NCBI GenBank assembly: GCA_959604825.1
Contig: CAUHCN010000015.1
Location: forward strand, 1 to 55,287
From: an uncultured Collinsella sp.
Lineage (GTDB): Bacteria; Actinomycetota; Coriobacteriia; Coriobacteriales; Coriobacteriaceae
Direction: 5' to 3'
Length of the DNA stretch: 55,287 nt
A program made the translations under genes and the position numbers. The notes beneath the pieces are model-generated. The model did no database searches. It saw only the letters and a program-made list of their open reading frames with translations, and had not been told where the DNA came from. Shown piece after piece: positions 17,145 through 25,313 of this stretch (the first letter of the stretch is position 1; the number at the start of each line of letters is the position of its first letter).

Positions 17145-18584
17145 ATGAGCGACGGAAAGAAAAAGCTTTCCTTCTTGACGGTCATTTCGACCATCATCTG
17201 CGTCGTCTTCGTTTGCGAGGCCGCCGCACCTGCTGCTGCCATTGGCAACCAGCAGTTCTTCTGGTGGATCTTCCTGATCCTGACCTTCCTGCTCCCTTAC
17301 GGCATGGTTGTCGCCGAGCTCGGCACCACCTATGACGGCGAGGGCGGCATTTACGACTGGGTACGCGATGGCCTGGGCGACAAATGGGGCGCCCGCATCT
17401 CGTACTACTACTGGGTCAACTACCCGCTGTGGATCGCCTCGCTGGCTACGATGTTCCCCGACATTTTGGGCATGGTCTTTGGCGTCGAGTTCAACTTGAT
17501 CGCCAAGATGGGTATCGATCTTGCCTTTGTGTGGATCGTCTACCTCATGGGCCGCTCCAAGGCGGCCGACTCCGAGTGGGTCCTTAACGGTGGCGCCATC
17601 ATCAAGGTCGCCGTTGCCGTTATCGTCGGCGCTCTGGGTATTTGGTATGCCATGGAGAACGGTTTTGCGAACGACATGTCCGCTGCCACCTTCCTGCCCG
17701 AGCTCACCAACACCAACGCTCTTGGCTACCTGTCCATCATCATCTTTAACTTCATGGGCTTCGAGGTCATCTGCACCATGACCGACGACATGGCCGATCC
17801 CGCTCGCGATATTCCCAAGGCTATCATTGTCGGTGGCGTGGCTATTGCCGTCATCTACCTGTTCGCTGGCTTCGGCATCGGCGCCGCTGTGCCGGCCGAC
17901 TCCATCGACCCCGACTACGGCATGATCGTCGCAGTCCAGACCATGGTGGGCGATTCCATGCTCTTCAAGGTCATCTGCATCGCCTTCCTGATTACCCTGT
18001 TCGCCAACATGGCTGCTTGGTCCTTCGGCGTCAACTCCGTCGCTCGCTATGCTGCTGAGCACGGCAACATGCCCAAGGTCTTCGCCTCGATGATCTCCGA
18101 GGACGACATGCCCAACGGCGCCAACCTGGTCAACGCTGTCGTTGCCTCCCTGGTGCTGTGCCTGCAGCTCGTTCCCATCGACGCCATCTCCAACGGTGTC
18201 TTCTGGATGCTCTTCGGCACCTCCGTCGTCTTCCTGCTGCTCACCTACATCCCGATGTTCCCGGCATTCCTCAACCTTCGTAAGAACGACCCGAACCGTG
18301 AGCGCATCTTCACGTTCCCGTTTAAGGGCGCCATGATGAAGGTTATGCTCGCCATCCCCTGCATCGAGCTGGTTCTTGCCATCGTTGCAACGCTGATTCC
18401 GTTCTCCGCTGCTGAAATTGGCGACAAGGTCCCGATGATCGTCATCTTCATCGTGCTCGTGCTCATCGGCGAGGTCGTCCGCGTCGTCAGCGCCAAGGGC
18501 CGCAAAGAAGAGTACAAGGGTCTGACCCCTGAGCTCGCAGCCCAGCGTCTCGCTGAGGAGGCCGCCGAGGCCGAGGAGAACTAG
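17145..18584 (+). CDS. aguD: Agmatine/putrescine antiporter (APC family)
   Basis: A 479-aa amino-acid/polyamine permease with about 12 membrane segments, an APC-type first helix (VFVCEAAAPAAAIGN) and the typical FNFMGFEVICTM block in helix 6. Between putrescine carbamoyltransferase and agmatine deiminase it is expected to exchange external agmatine for internal putrescine. AAGGAG lies just before the ATG. Strongly biased codons suggest high expression, unlike the second copy at 20729. The C-terminal tail is rich in Ala and Glu. Confidence 0.88.
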   Translation: MSDGKKKLSFLTVISTIICVVFVCEAAAPAAAIGNQQFFWWIFLILTFLLPYGMVVAELGTTYDGEGGIYDWVRDGLGDKWGARISYYYWVNYPLWIASLATMFPDILGMVFGVEFNLIAKMGIDLAFVWIVYLMGRSKAADSEWVLNGGAIIKVAVAVIVGALGIWYAMENGFANDMSAATFLPELTNTNALGYLSIIIFNFMGFEVICTMTDDMADPARDIPKAIIVGGVAIAVIYLFAGFGIGAAVPADSIDPDYGMIVAVQTMVGDSMLFKVICIAFLITLFANMAAWSFGVNSVARYAAEHGNMPKVFASMISEDDMPNGANLVNAVVASLVLCLQLVPIDAISNGVFWMLFGTSVVFLLLTYIPMFPAFLNLRKNDPNRERIFTFPFKGAMMKVMLAIPCIELVLAIVATLIPFSAAEIGDKVPMIVIFIVLVLIGEVVRVVSAKGRKEEYKGLTPELAAQRLAEEAAEAEEN

Positions 18585-18951
18585 AGCACCCGGTTCTGGG
18601 GCTCCAACCCTCCTCGCGTACCAACGTGCGCTTCGTCGGGCTTGTCGCTCCCGACTCCGGGCACTCCGGCCTCTTCGGAGGCGTGCCCAAGCGACAGGTT
18701 TGCTAACCATTCCCTGGGGTGGGTGTGAGCTATTGCTCCGGTAACCACCGCCCACCCCAATCTCTCTTCCGTATCCTTCGTGCGTTTTGTCTCCGCGCAC
18801 CGGGTTACGTCGTCGCTTGCCGGTGCGACTCCGTGAAAACCGGCGCCGGGCGCCCCGACCTTTGCCGGGGAACGGGCGCCTACCATCTCTTGGTTTTAGG
18901 CTGCGGGTAACCCGCCCGTGGCAAACGATCGTTCGATTTGGAGGAAATCTT
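18585..18951 (+). other. Structured, GC-rich spacer between aguD and aguA
   Basis: 367 bases without a supported gene. It contains several nested hairpins: TGTCGCT (about 18644) with AGCGACA enclosing GGGCAC/GTGCCC and GCCTC/GAGGC; GGGTGGG with CCCACCC near 18718-18757; and GGCGCC-rich arms near 18840-18880. aguA has its own ribosome site at the end (GGAGGAAA). It may be a processing, attenuation or regulatory RNA segment that sets aguA dosage. Confidence 0.5.
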
Positions 18952-20157
18952 ATGCGTACGATCACCGAGTCCGAGTCCACTCCCAAGGCCGACGGCTTCT
19001 TCATGCCCGCCGAGTTCGCCCCGCAGGATCGCGTGTGGATGGGCTGGCCCCACCGCACCGACACCTGGGCCCACGGCGCCAAGCCTGCCCAGAAGCAGTA
19101 TGCTGCCATCGCCCGCGCCATCTCCGAGTTCACCCCGGTCTATATGTGCGCCAACCAGGTCGACTACGCCAACTGCAAGGCCGTCTTCGAGAACGACGAG
19201 AACGTCACCGTCATCGAGATGACCACCGACGACGCCTGGTTCCGCGACACCGCCGCCACCTACGTCATCAACGGCAAGGGCGAGAAGCGCGCCAACCACT
19301 GGCACTTCAACGCCTACGGCGGCCTCGTCGACGGCCTCTATTTCCCGTGGGACAAGGACGAGCAGATCGCCCTTAAGATGGCTGAGCTCTCCGGCTGCCG
19401 TCGCTATCGTCCCGACGACATGATCCTCGAGGGCGGCTCCATCACCGTCGACGGCGAGGGCACCCTTGTCGTTACCGACCAGTGCCTCCTGTCCCCCGGC
19501 CGCACCTGCTCTGCGGTGCTCGAGGAGGAAGAGGATCCCGAGTCCATCTGGCCCAAGTACCACAAGAAGTTCGAGCCCTGGAGCGAGGAGCTTCGCGAGT
19601 ACATGAACGAGCACCTCAAGGATTACCTGGGTGTCGAGAAGGTCATCTGGGTCAAGGAGGGCATCGACCCCGAGGAGACCAACGGCCACATCGACGACGT
19701 CGCCACGTTCATTGCCCCGGGCGTCATGGCCTGCATCTGGACCGACGACCCCGAGTACCCGTTCTACGAGCAGTGCCACGCTGCCTACGAGACCCTCTCC
19801 AACGCCGTTGACGCCAAGGGCCGCAAGCTGAAGGTCTACAAGCTCTGCATGCCCGTGAACCCGCTGTTCATGGACCAGGCTTCCTGCGACACCATCGACG
19901 CCGACGAGAACGCCGAGCCGCGCGTCCCCGACGAGCCGCTGATCGCCTCCTACATGAACTACCTTGTCACCAACCACGGCGTTATCGTCCCGCAGTACGG
20001 CGACGAGAACGACCAGCTGGCCGTTGACACGCTCCAGAAGATCTATGACGAGGTCTGGGGCGAGGGCGTCTACAAGTGCGTCGGCGTTCAGTCCGAGCAG
20101 GTCGTCTTCGGCGGCGGAAACATCCACTGCATTACCCAGCAGGAGCCCTCGGCGTAA
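18952..20157 (+). CDS. aguA: Agmatine deiminase
   Basis: Hydrolyses agmatine to N-carbamoylputrescine and ammonia. The 401-aa penta-fold guanidino-modifying enzyme shows WMGWPHR at the start, DDAWFRDTAATYV with the acidic residues, TNGHIDDVATF with the catalytic His, and GGGNIHCITQQ with the nucleophilic Cys at about 393. GGAGGAAA is eight bases before the ATG at 18952. The open frame extends upstream without a plausible start. Lies between two antiporter paralogues. Confidence 0.94.
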   Translation: MRTITESESTPKADGFFMPAEFAPQDRVWMGWPHRTDTWAHGAKPAQKQYAAIARAISEFTPVYMCANQVDYANCKAVFENDENVTVIEMTTDDAWFRDTAATYVINGKGEKRANHWHFNAYGGLVDGLYFPWDKDEQIALKMAELSGCRRYRPDDMILEGGSITVDGEGTLVVTDQCLLSPGRTCSAVLEEEEDPESIWPKYHKKFEPWSEELREYMNEHLKDYLGVEKVIWVKEGIDPEETNGHIDDVATFIAPGVMACIWTDDPEYPFYEQCHAAYETLSNAVDAKGRKLKVYKLCMPVNPLFMDQASCDTIDADENAEPRVPDEPLIASYMNYLVTNHGVIVPQYGDENDQLAVDTLQKIYDEVWGEGVYKCVGVQSEQVVFGGGNIHCITQQEPSA

Positions 20158-20245
20158 CTCAGGCACGCCACCTTGGCGTTCACTCGTCGCTTACGTAGCG
20201 TCAGTACGCTACGCTCCTCGTTCGCGCCAATCTGGCGCACCTGAG
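20158..20245. repeat. Imperfect long inverted repeat directly after aguA
   Basis: Starts on the base after the aguA stop. CTCAGGcaCGCCA pairs with TGGCGcaCCTGAG, with TTGGCG/CGCCAA and an inner TAGCGT/ACGCTA pair. Part of the aguA 3' untranslated structure; it is not a member of the GTCCTCG family. Confidence 0.6.
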
Positions 20246-20289
20246 CACGCCGAGTAAACGTCTGACTTTCCGAGCCGTGATGCTTCGGG

Positions 20290-20382
20290 AACCCAGCCGA
20301 TCAATCGGACGGTCGGTGAATCGGACCATCTCGGGGCATTGATGGTCGGTTTATTCGATGTCTTGGTCGGCTGGGTTTTTCT
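20290..20382 (+). terminator. Terminator of the aguBDA transcript
   Basis: AACCCAGCCGA (20290-20300) pairs perfectly with TCGGCTGGGTT (20367-20377), followed by TTTTCTTTG. The long intervening loop has its own small stems. Confidence 0.75.
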
Positions 20383-20384
20383 TT

Positions 20385-20416
20385 GGGCACTCCGTTGCCT
20401 CCACTTCGGAGTGCCC
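20385..20416. other. Hairpin GGGCACTCCG / CGGAGTGCCC
   Basis: A perfect 10-bp stem with a 12-base loop immediately after the aguA terminator. No T-run follows. Role unknown. Confidence 0.5.
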
Positions 20417-20432
20417 GCCTCTTTGATTGAGT

Positions 20433-20501
20433 ACGCGTCTGATCTGGGATTTATTGCGGGTTAGGCCAATTGTTCGCTTGAATTTCCCAGGTCAGACGCG
20501 T
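20433..20501 (+). promoter_or_regulatory. 17-bp inverted repeat in the leader of the second antiporter gene
   Basis: ACGCGTCTGATCTGGGA at 20433-20449 pairs with TCCCAGGTCAGACGCGT at 20485-20501, with one position that would be a G-U pair in RNA. It lies 228 bases upstream of the gene, so it may be a transcription attenuator or a binding site. The rest of the leader (20502-20728) holds no gene. Confidence 0.5.
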
Positions 20502-20728
20502 GTTCAATTGCTGATAGTTTCCGGTTGCGAGCGCGACCGTTTTGATCGGAGTATCTATGTACCAGCGTATCGTTATCTACATGCGCCTGTTCCGCGAGCG
20601 TTGGTCCAACAATTGCATCCTCTCTTCTCTTTGGGATGGCACCTGCACCGGTGACGCGGCCTGCAACCCTACCTTGGGCTGCGCCTTCGGTACAGATGCC
20701 ATCCTTTTTGCTGTAGGGGGAGCGTGTC

Positions 20729-22138
20729 GTGGCAGGTAAAAAGTTCTCCCTGTTCGAGGTCATCCTCTCGGTTATCTGCGTTGTCTTTACCATCGAGGCG
20801 GCCGCTCCGGCATCTGCCATGGGTAACGTGCAGTTCTTCTGGTGGATCTTCCTCATCATTACGTTTTTGCTTCCCTATGGCCTGGTGGTGGCCGAGCTCG
20901 GTACGGCGTTCGATTCCGAGGGCGGTCTGTACGATTGGGTTCGCCTGGGCTTGGGCGACCGTTGGGGCGCCCGCTGCTCCTGGTGCTATTGGGTCAACTT
21001 TCCACTGTGGGTGGCAAGTATCGCCTGCATGTTCCCCAGTGTCATCAATGCGGTATGGGGCATCGAATTTTCGCTTGGGGTCCGAATTGCCATCGAGCTT
21101 GCCTTTGTGTGGGGCGTCACGGTCATGGCAATGCAGCCGGTGGCCGAGGCCGATTGGGTCATGGATGGCGGCGCCGTCATCAAGGTGCTCATTACCGCCG
21201 TGGTGGGAATCGTCGGTATCTGGTTTGCCTGCAATAACGGCTTTGCCAACGATATGTCGTTTAAGACCTTTGTCCCCGATCTGGGAGACACTAACTCACT
21301 GACGTATCTTTCAATCATCCTATTCAACTTTATGGGCTTTGAGGTGGTCGCGACCTTTGCCAGCACGATGAAGAACCCATCGCGCGATATCCCCAAGGCG
21401 GTTATCGCCGGTGGCGTTGCCATCGCGGCGATCTACATTATCTGTGGCATCGGTATTGGAGCCGCGGTTCCCACCGAGCAGCTTTCACTCGATTCGGGCA
21501 TTGTGGACGCGGTTGCCGCCATGGTGGGGCGCGCTCACCCGCTGACGATGGTCGTGGGCGTGGCCTTTTTGGTGACGCTGTTCGCCAACATGATCTGCTG
21601 GAGTTTTGGCGTCAACAACGTGGCGAGCTATGCCGCGCGCCACGGCAACATGCCGCGCCCCTTTGCGCTGGTGTCCAAGAAGACCGGCATGCCCAACGGC
21701 TCAGCACTCATTAACGGTTGTTTTGCCAGCTTGGTGCTGCTTCTTCAGATTCCGCTGGGCGAAGGTTCCGACGTCTTTTGGGTTTTCTTCTCGATGAACG
21801 TCGTCTTTCTGCTCATGAGCTATATCCCGATGTTCCCGGCGTTTTGGCGTCTGCGTAAATACGACGGTCGCCCGCGTGTGTTCCGCGCGCCCTTCGAGGG
21901 CAAGGTGCTTGCGGTAGCGCTTGCGGTGCCGGTGGTAGAGCTCGTGCTTTCGATTGTTGCGACAATCGTGCCGCTTAACAGCTCGCCCGCCGAGATGTCA
22001 AAGTTGCCGATCCTCATGGGTGTGGTGATCGGCGTGTTGCTGGGCGAGGTTTCGCGCCTCATATCGCGCCGCGGCCGCAGCATCGACAATCCCGGCGTTG
22101 GCGCAAGGGGGACAGGTCGCTTTGCACCAAAACAGTAG
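20729..22138 (+). CDS. Second APC-family agmatine/putrescine antiporter paralogue
   Basis: 469 aa, about 12 membrane segments, clearly paralogous to the antiporter at 17145 over its whole length (shared FFWWIFLI.TFLLPYG, GFANDMS, FNFMGFEV, ANM..WSFGVN, SYIPMFPAF). The GTG start has GGGGGAG upstream. Codon use is less biased than in the first copy, so it is probably expressed less or is an older, diverged duplicate. It may carry a related amine or act as an importer under other conditions. Confidence 0.82.
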   Translation: MAGKKFSLFEVILSVICVVFTIEAAAPASAMGNVQFFWWIFLIITFLLPYGLVVAELGTAFDSEGGLYDWVRLGLGDRWGARCSWCYWVNFPLWVASIACMFPSVINAVWGIEFSLGVRIAIELAFVWGVTVMAMQPVAEADWVMDGGAVIKVLITAVVGIVGIWFACNNGFANDMSFKTFVPDLGDTNSLTYLSIILFNFMGFEVVATFASTMKNPSRDIPKAVIAGGVAIAAIYIICGIGIGAAVPTEQLSLDSGIVDAVAAMVGRAHPLTMVVGVAFLVTLFANMICWSFGVNNVASYAARHGNMPRPFALVSKKTGMPNGSALINGCFASLVLLLQIPLGEGSDVFWVFFSMNVVFLLMSYIPMFPAFWRLRKYDGRPRVFRAPFEGKVLAVALAVPVVELVLSIVATIVPLNSSPAEMSKLPILMGVVIGVLLGEVSRLISRRGRSIDNPGVGARGTGRFAPKQ

Positions 22139-22173
22139 CGCCGCGAGTTGTGCGGTGCTAGATGCATCTTGGA

Positions 22174-22365
22174 TTACTGCTCACGCTGCTCGGGATCAGA
22201 TGCGAGCTTGGGTGCAAAGTAGGGGACGTGGCCCAGGTAGGGGCAGCTGTCCTCGCGTGATTCGACGACGCAGGGGATATCTTCGTAGGTGAGTGAGTCG
22301 CACAGGTGGGCGATGGCCTTGGCGGCAGGAGCGACGAGCATCTTGAGCGGTGCGATAGGCGCCAT
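22174..22365 (-). CDS. Small conserved-looking protein of unknown function (63 aa)
   Basis: An ATG at 22365 preceded by AAGGAG at ideal spacing. The product starts MAPIAPLKMLVAPAAKAIAH and contains two Cys residues (LCDSL and DSCPY). It lacks a membrane segment. The strong ribosome site and host-like codons make it likely to be a real gene. No family recognised. Confidence 0.6.
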   Translation of the reverse strand: MAPIAPLKMLVAPAAKAIAHLCDSLTYEDIPCVVESREDSCPYLGHVPYFAPKLASDPEQREQ

Positions 22366-22448
22366 GGCATCTCCTTTCCTGTATGCGACCCGTGCTTTGG
22401 CGCGAATGTATATGCCGCAAGTCTAGCATCCCGCCCAGGAGAGCTTCA

Positions 22449-22488
22449 AACCACCACAAAGGGGACAGGCACCTTTGTGGCGGTTTTG
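22449..22488 (+). terminator. Dispersed terminator hairpin (CCACCACAAAGG family, copy 2)
   Basis: AACCaCCACAAAGG pairs with CCTTTGTGGcGGTT, followed by TTGG. It is nearly the fprA terminator, but here it sits upstream of a minus-strand gene and downstream of no plus-strand gene. It therefore looks like a stray repeat. A fragment of the CCTGCCAAAA family follows at 22493-22512. Confidence 0.6.
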
Positions 22489-22668
22489 GCGTTTGCCCAG
22501 ATGAAACCTGCCAAAATGAACCGGTCACCAGGAGATGAAATGGCGTTGGGCGAGAATTTGGTTTGTTAAATAGGGTCCCGACCTGAGCTACTTATAGATT
22601 GTGGAAAACTCTACTGTCAGATTATGGCGAATGCTGCTGTAGGATTATGACATGCGCTACTACAGCCT

Positions 22669-22734
22669 ATGGCAACGTACCTCATGAGCGCCGGCATGGT
22701 GCGAGTTGCCATCGCCACTCGCTACAGCGAGTAG
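22669..22734 (+). pseudogene. Remnant of the C-terminus of a BceB-like permease
   Basis: Twenty-one codons ending in a stop, TYLMSAGMVRVAIATRYSE, match the last residues of the permease at 12112-14313 (TYLMSAGMVQAAIATRYSE). The upstream sequence is unrelated, so only the tail was copied or retained. Confidence 0.8.
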
Positions 22735-23045
22735 CAGGCGGGCAAAACCACCGCAAAACCGTCGCAAAACCGCGATGAACAACCGCCGCGAAGGGGGACG
22801 GGCCCCTTTCGCGGCGGTTTTTTGCCTGCCTGGTGCGTCTCGGATGCAAGTGAGTAGACTTTTTGGGATCTGCCGAGCACATCGCGACAAACGCTCGATA
22901 AAACCGCAGGCCAGAGCTGCGGCGTTTTGGGGTGTGCTCGGGATCCCGCCAAAAGCCTACTCACTTGGTTTTCACGGTTAGTAAACCGCCGCGAGGGAAA
23001 GCAGCTCCCCCGCGGCGGTCTTAACGTTCGCCCAGATAAAACCTG
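22674..23045 (+). repeat. Duplicated gene tail plus downstream region (copy of about 14253-14620)
   Basis: In the same order as at 14253-14620: permease C-terminus, CCGCCGCGAA terminator (22781-22822), family C element (22847-22966), a CCGCCGCGAGGGA hairpin (22985-23019) and GCCCAGATAAAACCTG. The copy is diverged but collinear. It is a segmental duplication or a recombination scar. Confidence 0.8.
22847..22966. repeat. Structured repeat, family C (copy 2)
   Basis: Outer arms CAAGTGAGTAG / CTACTCACTTG and inner CCGAGCACA / TGTGCTCGG match copy 1 at 14415-14535, while the central part has several changes. Confidence 0.75.
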
Positions 23046-23046
23046 T

Positions 23047-23084
23047 CACCACAAGGGGGATGGGCGCCTTTTGTGGTGGTTTTG
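23047..23084. terminator. Dispersed terminator hairpin (CCACCACAAAGG family, copy 3)
   Basis: CACCACAAgGG pairs with CCTTTTGTGGTG, with TTTTGG after it on the plus strand. It is 17 bases beyond the minus-strand acetyltransferase stop, so it may also end that transcript. Confidence 0.6.
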
Positions 23085-23100
23085 GTACTTGCTTAGCGGG

Positions 23101-23751
23101 TTAGCCCTGCGTGTCGCCTCCGTACATGTAGACGATAAAACCGTCGCCGGTGTCTTGACTGTGATCCTCCAGGATGCGCTTCATGTTGAGGTGCTCGTAG
23201 AACTGCCAGTCGGAGTTGCAGTCGCTCATCAGGAAGAACTTGGTGCAGCCTGCCTTGGCGAGCTCGGCGCGCGCAAGGTCGATAAGCGCGCGGCCGAGCC
23301 CCTTGCCCTGCCACTCGGGCACGATGATGATCAGGTTGAGCTGGCCCTGGGCATACTCGTTACCTGTGGCGGCAAAGCGATCCGCCGTGGCCTTTTCGCG
23401 ACTGTCGCCGAAGAGCGAGCCCTCGAGCTTGGCGTCGGCAGCCTTTGCCATTTCGGTTGCCTGGGCGAGCATCTCGTTGTAGCAGGACTCCCACGTGGGG
23501 TTGGTGCGCGGCTTGCCGTCCTCGAAGATGCCGATGCAGCAGGCGGCGATAATGCGGCCCTCGGCCTCGGCGACAAGCGCGATAGGTGAGCGTTGCAGCT
23601 GCATGGCGATGTTAAAGCGCGCGCAGAAATCGGCAGCTTCGACGTCGCCGCGGTTGCGCAGCGTGTTGCACCACAGCTGGTTGTAGATGGCAGCGATGCC
23701 GGTCAGGTCGTCGAGCGTGGCGGCGCGCAGGGTTACGTTGTCAAGGCTCAT
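23101..23751 (-). CDS. GNAT-family N-acetyltransferase
   Basis: 216 aa with the GNAT acetyl-CoA loop at about residues 158-175 (IIIVPEWQGKGLGRALIDLA; the Q-x-x-G-x-G pattern is QGKGLG), followed by KFFLMSDCNSDWQFYEHLNM, the usual C-terminal strand and helix. The start at 23751 (MSLDNVTLR) has AAGGAG six bases upstream; a TTG five codons earlier overlaps that site and is unlikely. The substrate is unknown. Solitary gene. Confidence 0.82.
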   Translation of the reverse strand: MSLDNVTLRAATLDDLTGIAAIYNQLWCNTLRNRGDVEAADFCARFNIAMQLQRSPIALVAEAEGRIIAACCIGIFEDGKPRTNPTWESCYNEMLAQATEMAKAADAKLEGSLFGDSREKATADRFAATGNEYAQGQLNLIIIVPEWQGKGLGRALIDLARAELAKAGCTKFFLMSDCNSDWQFYEHLNMKRILEDHSQDTGDGFIVYMYGGDTQG

Positions 23752-23897
23752 GAAGGCTCCTTCCAAGTTGGGTCAGGCCACCTCTGAGTGTGACATGGAC
23801 GCAGGGCGGCCGCATCAATCATTCGGCAGGCGAGCCCCGATCCCTCGGGGACGGAGGAAAAGGGGTCACGAGTGAGGATTTTCGGACGCTTGCCCGA

Positions 23898-23963
23898 CGA
23901 GAGTGGATAATCTCCCACTTTGAGCGCGAACATGGGCCAAAAACGGGAGATTATCCACTCTCG
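23898..23963. repeat. Intergenic inverted repeat, family A (copy 2)
   Basis: Perfect 19-base arms CGAGAGTGGATAATCTCCC and complement at 23945-23963 around a 28-base spacer. The flanks (23752-23897, 23964-24095) hold no gene. Confidence 0.8.
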
Positions 23964-24095
23964 TGGTGAGCGGGCCCTTGTGTCGATTCATTCCCTTTTT
24001 AGTAGGCTGTGCTTGCACTTTAGCGTGCGACAGCGGATAATGCCGAGCACTCGACAATACGCTTATTGCTCTTTCTATAGATTGAGGAGGCCCCT

Positions 24096-25127
24096 ATGGC
24101 CATGGAATTCAAGCGCAGGCTGCCGATCCCCATGGAGATCCGCGAGGAAATGCCGCTTTCCGCCGAGCTTACCGCCAAAAAGCAGGCATTCGACGCCGAG
24201 GTCGCCAAGGTCTTTACCGGCGAGGACGCACGCAAAGTGCTCATCATCGGCCCGTGCTCTGCCGACCGCGAGGATTCGGTGCTTGAGTACATGAACCGAC
24301 TGGCCAAGACCGCCGAGGAGGTCAAGGACAAGCTCATCGTCATTCCGCGCGTCTACACCAACAAGCCGCGCACCAAGGGCACTGGCTACAAGGGTCTGCT
24401 GCACAACCCCGACCCCGAGGCGCCCGATGACCTGCTCGAAGGCGTCAAGGCAATCCGCCACATGCACCTGCGCGTCATCGAGGAGACCGGCTTCTTTACC
24501 GCCGATGAGATGCTCTACCCGTCCAACTACCAGTACCTCGTCGACCTGCTGAGCTACGTTGCCGTGGGTGCACGCTCGGTCGAAAACCAGGAGCACCGCC
24601 TGGTGTCGAGCGGCATTTCGGTGCCTGTGGGCATGAAGAACCCCACTGCCGGATCCACCACCGTCATGCTCAACTCCATCTACGCCGCCCAGGCGCACCA
24701 GAGTTTTATCTTCCGCAACTGGGAGGTCGAGTGCGACGGCAATCCGCTCGCGCACGCTGTCATGCGCGGCTACATTGGCCTCGACGGCCGCACCTACCCT
24801 AACTACCACTACGAGCATCTGGAGCGTCTTGCCGAGCGCTACACCGAGCACGCCGGTTATGCCAACCCAGCGGCGGTCATCGACTGCAACCATGACAACT
24901 CGGGCAAGCGTCCGCTGGAGCAGTATCGCATTTGCAAGGAGGTGCTCGACAGCTGCCGCCGCAACGAAGCCATCTCCAGGCTGGTCAAGGGCTTTATGAT
25001 CGAGTCCTACCTTGAGGACGGCAACCAGCCGGTCGACGGCGGTGTCTTTGGCAAGTCGATCACCGATCCGTGCCTGGGCTGGGAAAAGACCGACTACCTC
25101 ATTCACGAGATCGCGGAGCGGGTTTAG
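24096..25127 (+). CDS. 3-deoxy-7-phosphoheptulonate (DAHP) synthase, class I
   Basis: First enzyme of the shikimate pathway: condenses phosphoenolpyruvate and erythrose 4-phosphate. The 343-aa AroFGH-type enzyme shows LIIGPCSADRED, the PEP/E4P-binding RVYTNKPRTKGTGYKGL, VGARSVENQEHR, GMKNPTAGS, DCNHDNSGKRP and KGFMIESYLEDGNQ. AGGAGG precedes the ATG. The first 15 residues are short compared with E. coli AroG, so the regulatory extension may differ. No other shikimate genes are adjacent. Confidence 0.93.
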   Translation: MAMEFKRRLPIPMEIREEMPLSAELTAKKQAFDAEVAKVFTGEDARKVLIIGPCSADREDSVLEYMNRLAKTAEEVKDKLIVIPRVYTNKPRTKGTGYKGLLHNPDPEAPDDLLEGVKAIRHMHLRVIEETGFFTADEMLYPSNYQYLVDLLSYVAVGARSVENQEHRLVSSGISVPVGMKNPTAGSTTVMLNSIYAAQAHQSFIFRNWEVECDGNPLAHAVMRGYIGLDGRTYPNYHYEHLERLAERYTEHAGYANPAAVIDCNHDNSGKRPLEQYRICKEVLDSCRRNEAISRLVKGFMIESYLEDGNQPVDGGVFGKSITDPCLGWEKTDYLIHEIAERV

Positions 25128-25181
25128 TTACGCGGGTTTTCGCTGACTCTGCCAAGACATCGGCGGTCCCGTTGCTGCCGG

Positions 25182-25212
25182 GCACTCATTGGGGACAGAC
25201 TTAAATGAGTGC
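25182..25212 (+). terminator. Small hairpin after DAHP synthase (GCACTCATT family, copy 1)
   Basis: GCACTCATT pairs perfectly with AATGAGTGC around TGGGGACAGACTTA. The same hairpin (one base different) is found after pflA at 37694-37724. It lacks a clear T-run. Confidence 0.6.
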
Positions 25213-25221
25213 TCGCAGAAT

Positions 25222-25304
25222 GAGAGTGGATAATCTCCCGTTTTTAAGTAGTCGTTGGGGACGTTCTTGTTTGACTGGTCGTTTAAGAACGTCCCCAATG
25301 ACTA
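25222..25304. repeat. Family A arm plus family B element (copy 2)
   Basis: One family A arm (25222-25239) is followed directly by a complete family B dyad (25249-25304: GGGGACGTTCTT / AAGAACGTCCCC). The order A-B is the same as at 111-237, but the second A arm is missing here. Confidence 0.7.
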
Positions 25305-25313
25305 CCCTGTTGG

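Noticed and set aside
18815..18900. Possible cobalamin-type riboswitch (GCCGGTGCGACTCC-like string)
   Set aside because: Only one short box resembles the motif; the other conserved parts are missing and the downstream gene is not cobalamin-related. Kept only as a structured spacer.
17082..19133. 683-aa minus-strand frame across aguD and its spacer
   Set aside because: Shadow of the APC permease gene, Asp/His/Val-rich low-quality sequence, no recognisable domain.
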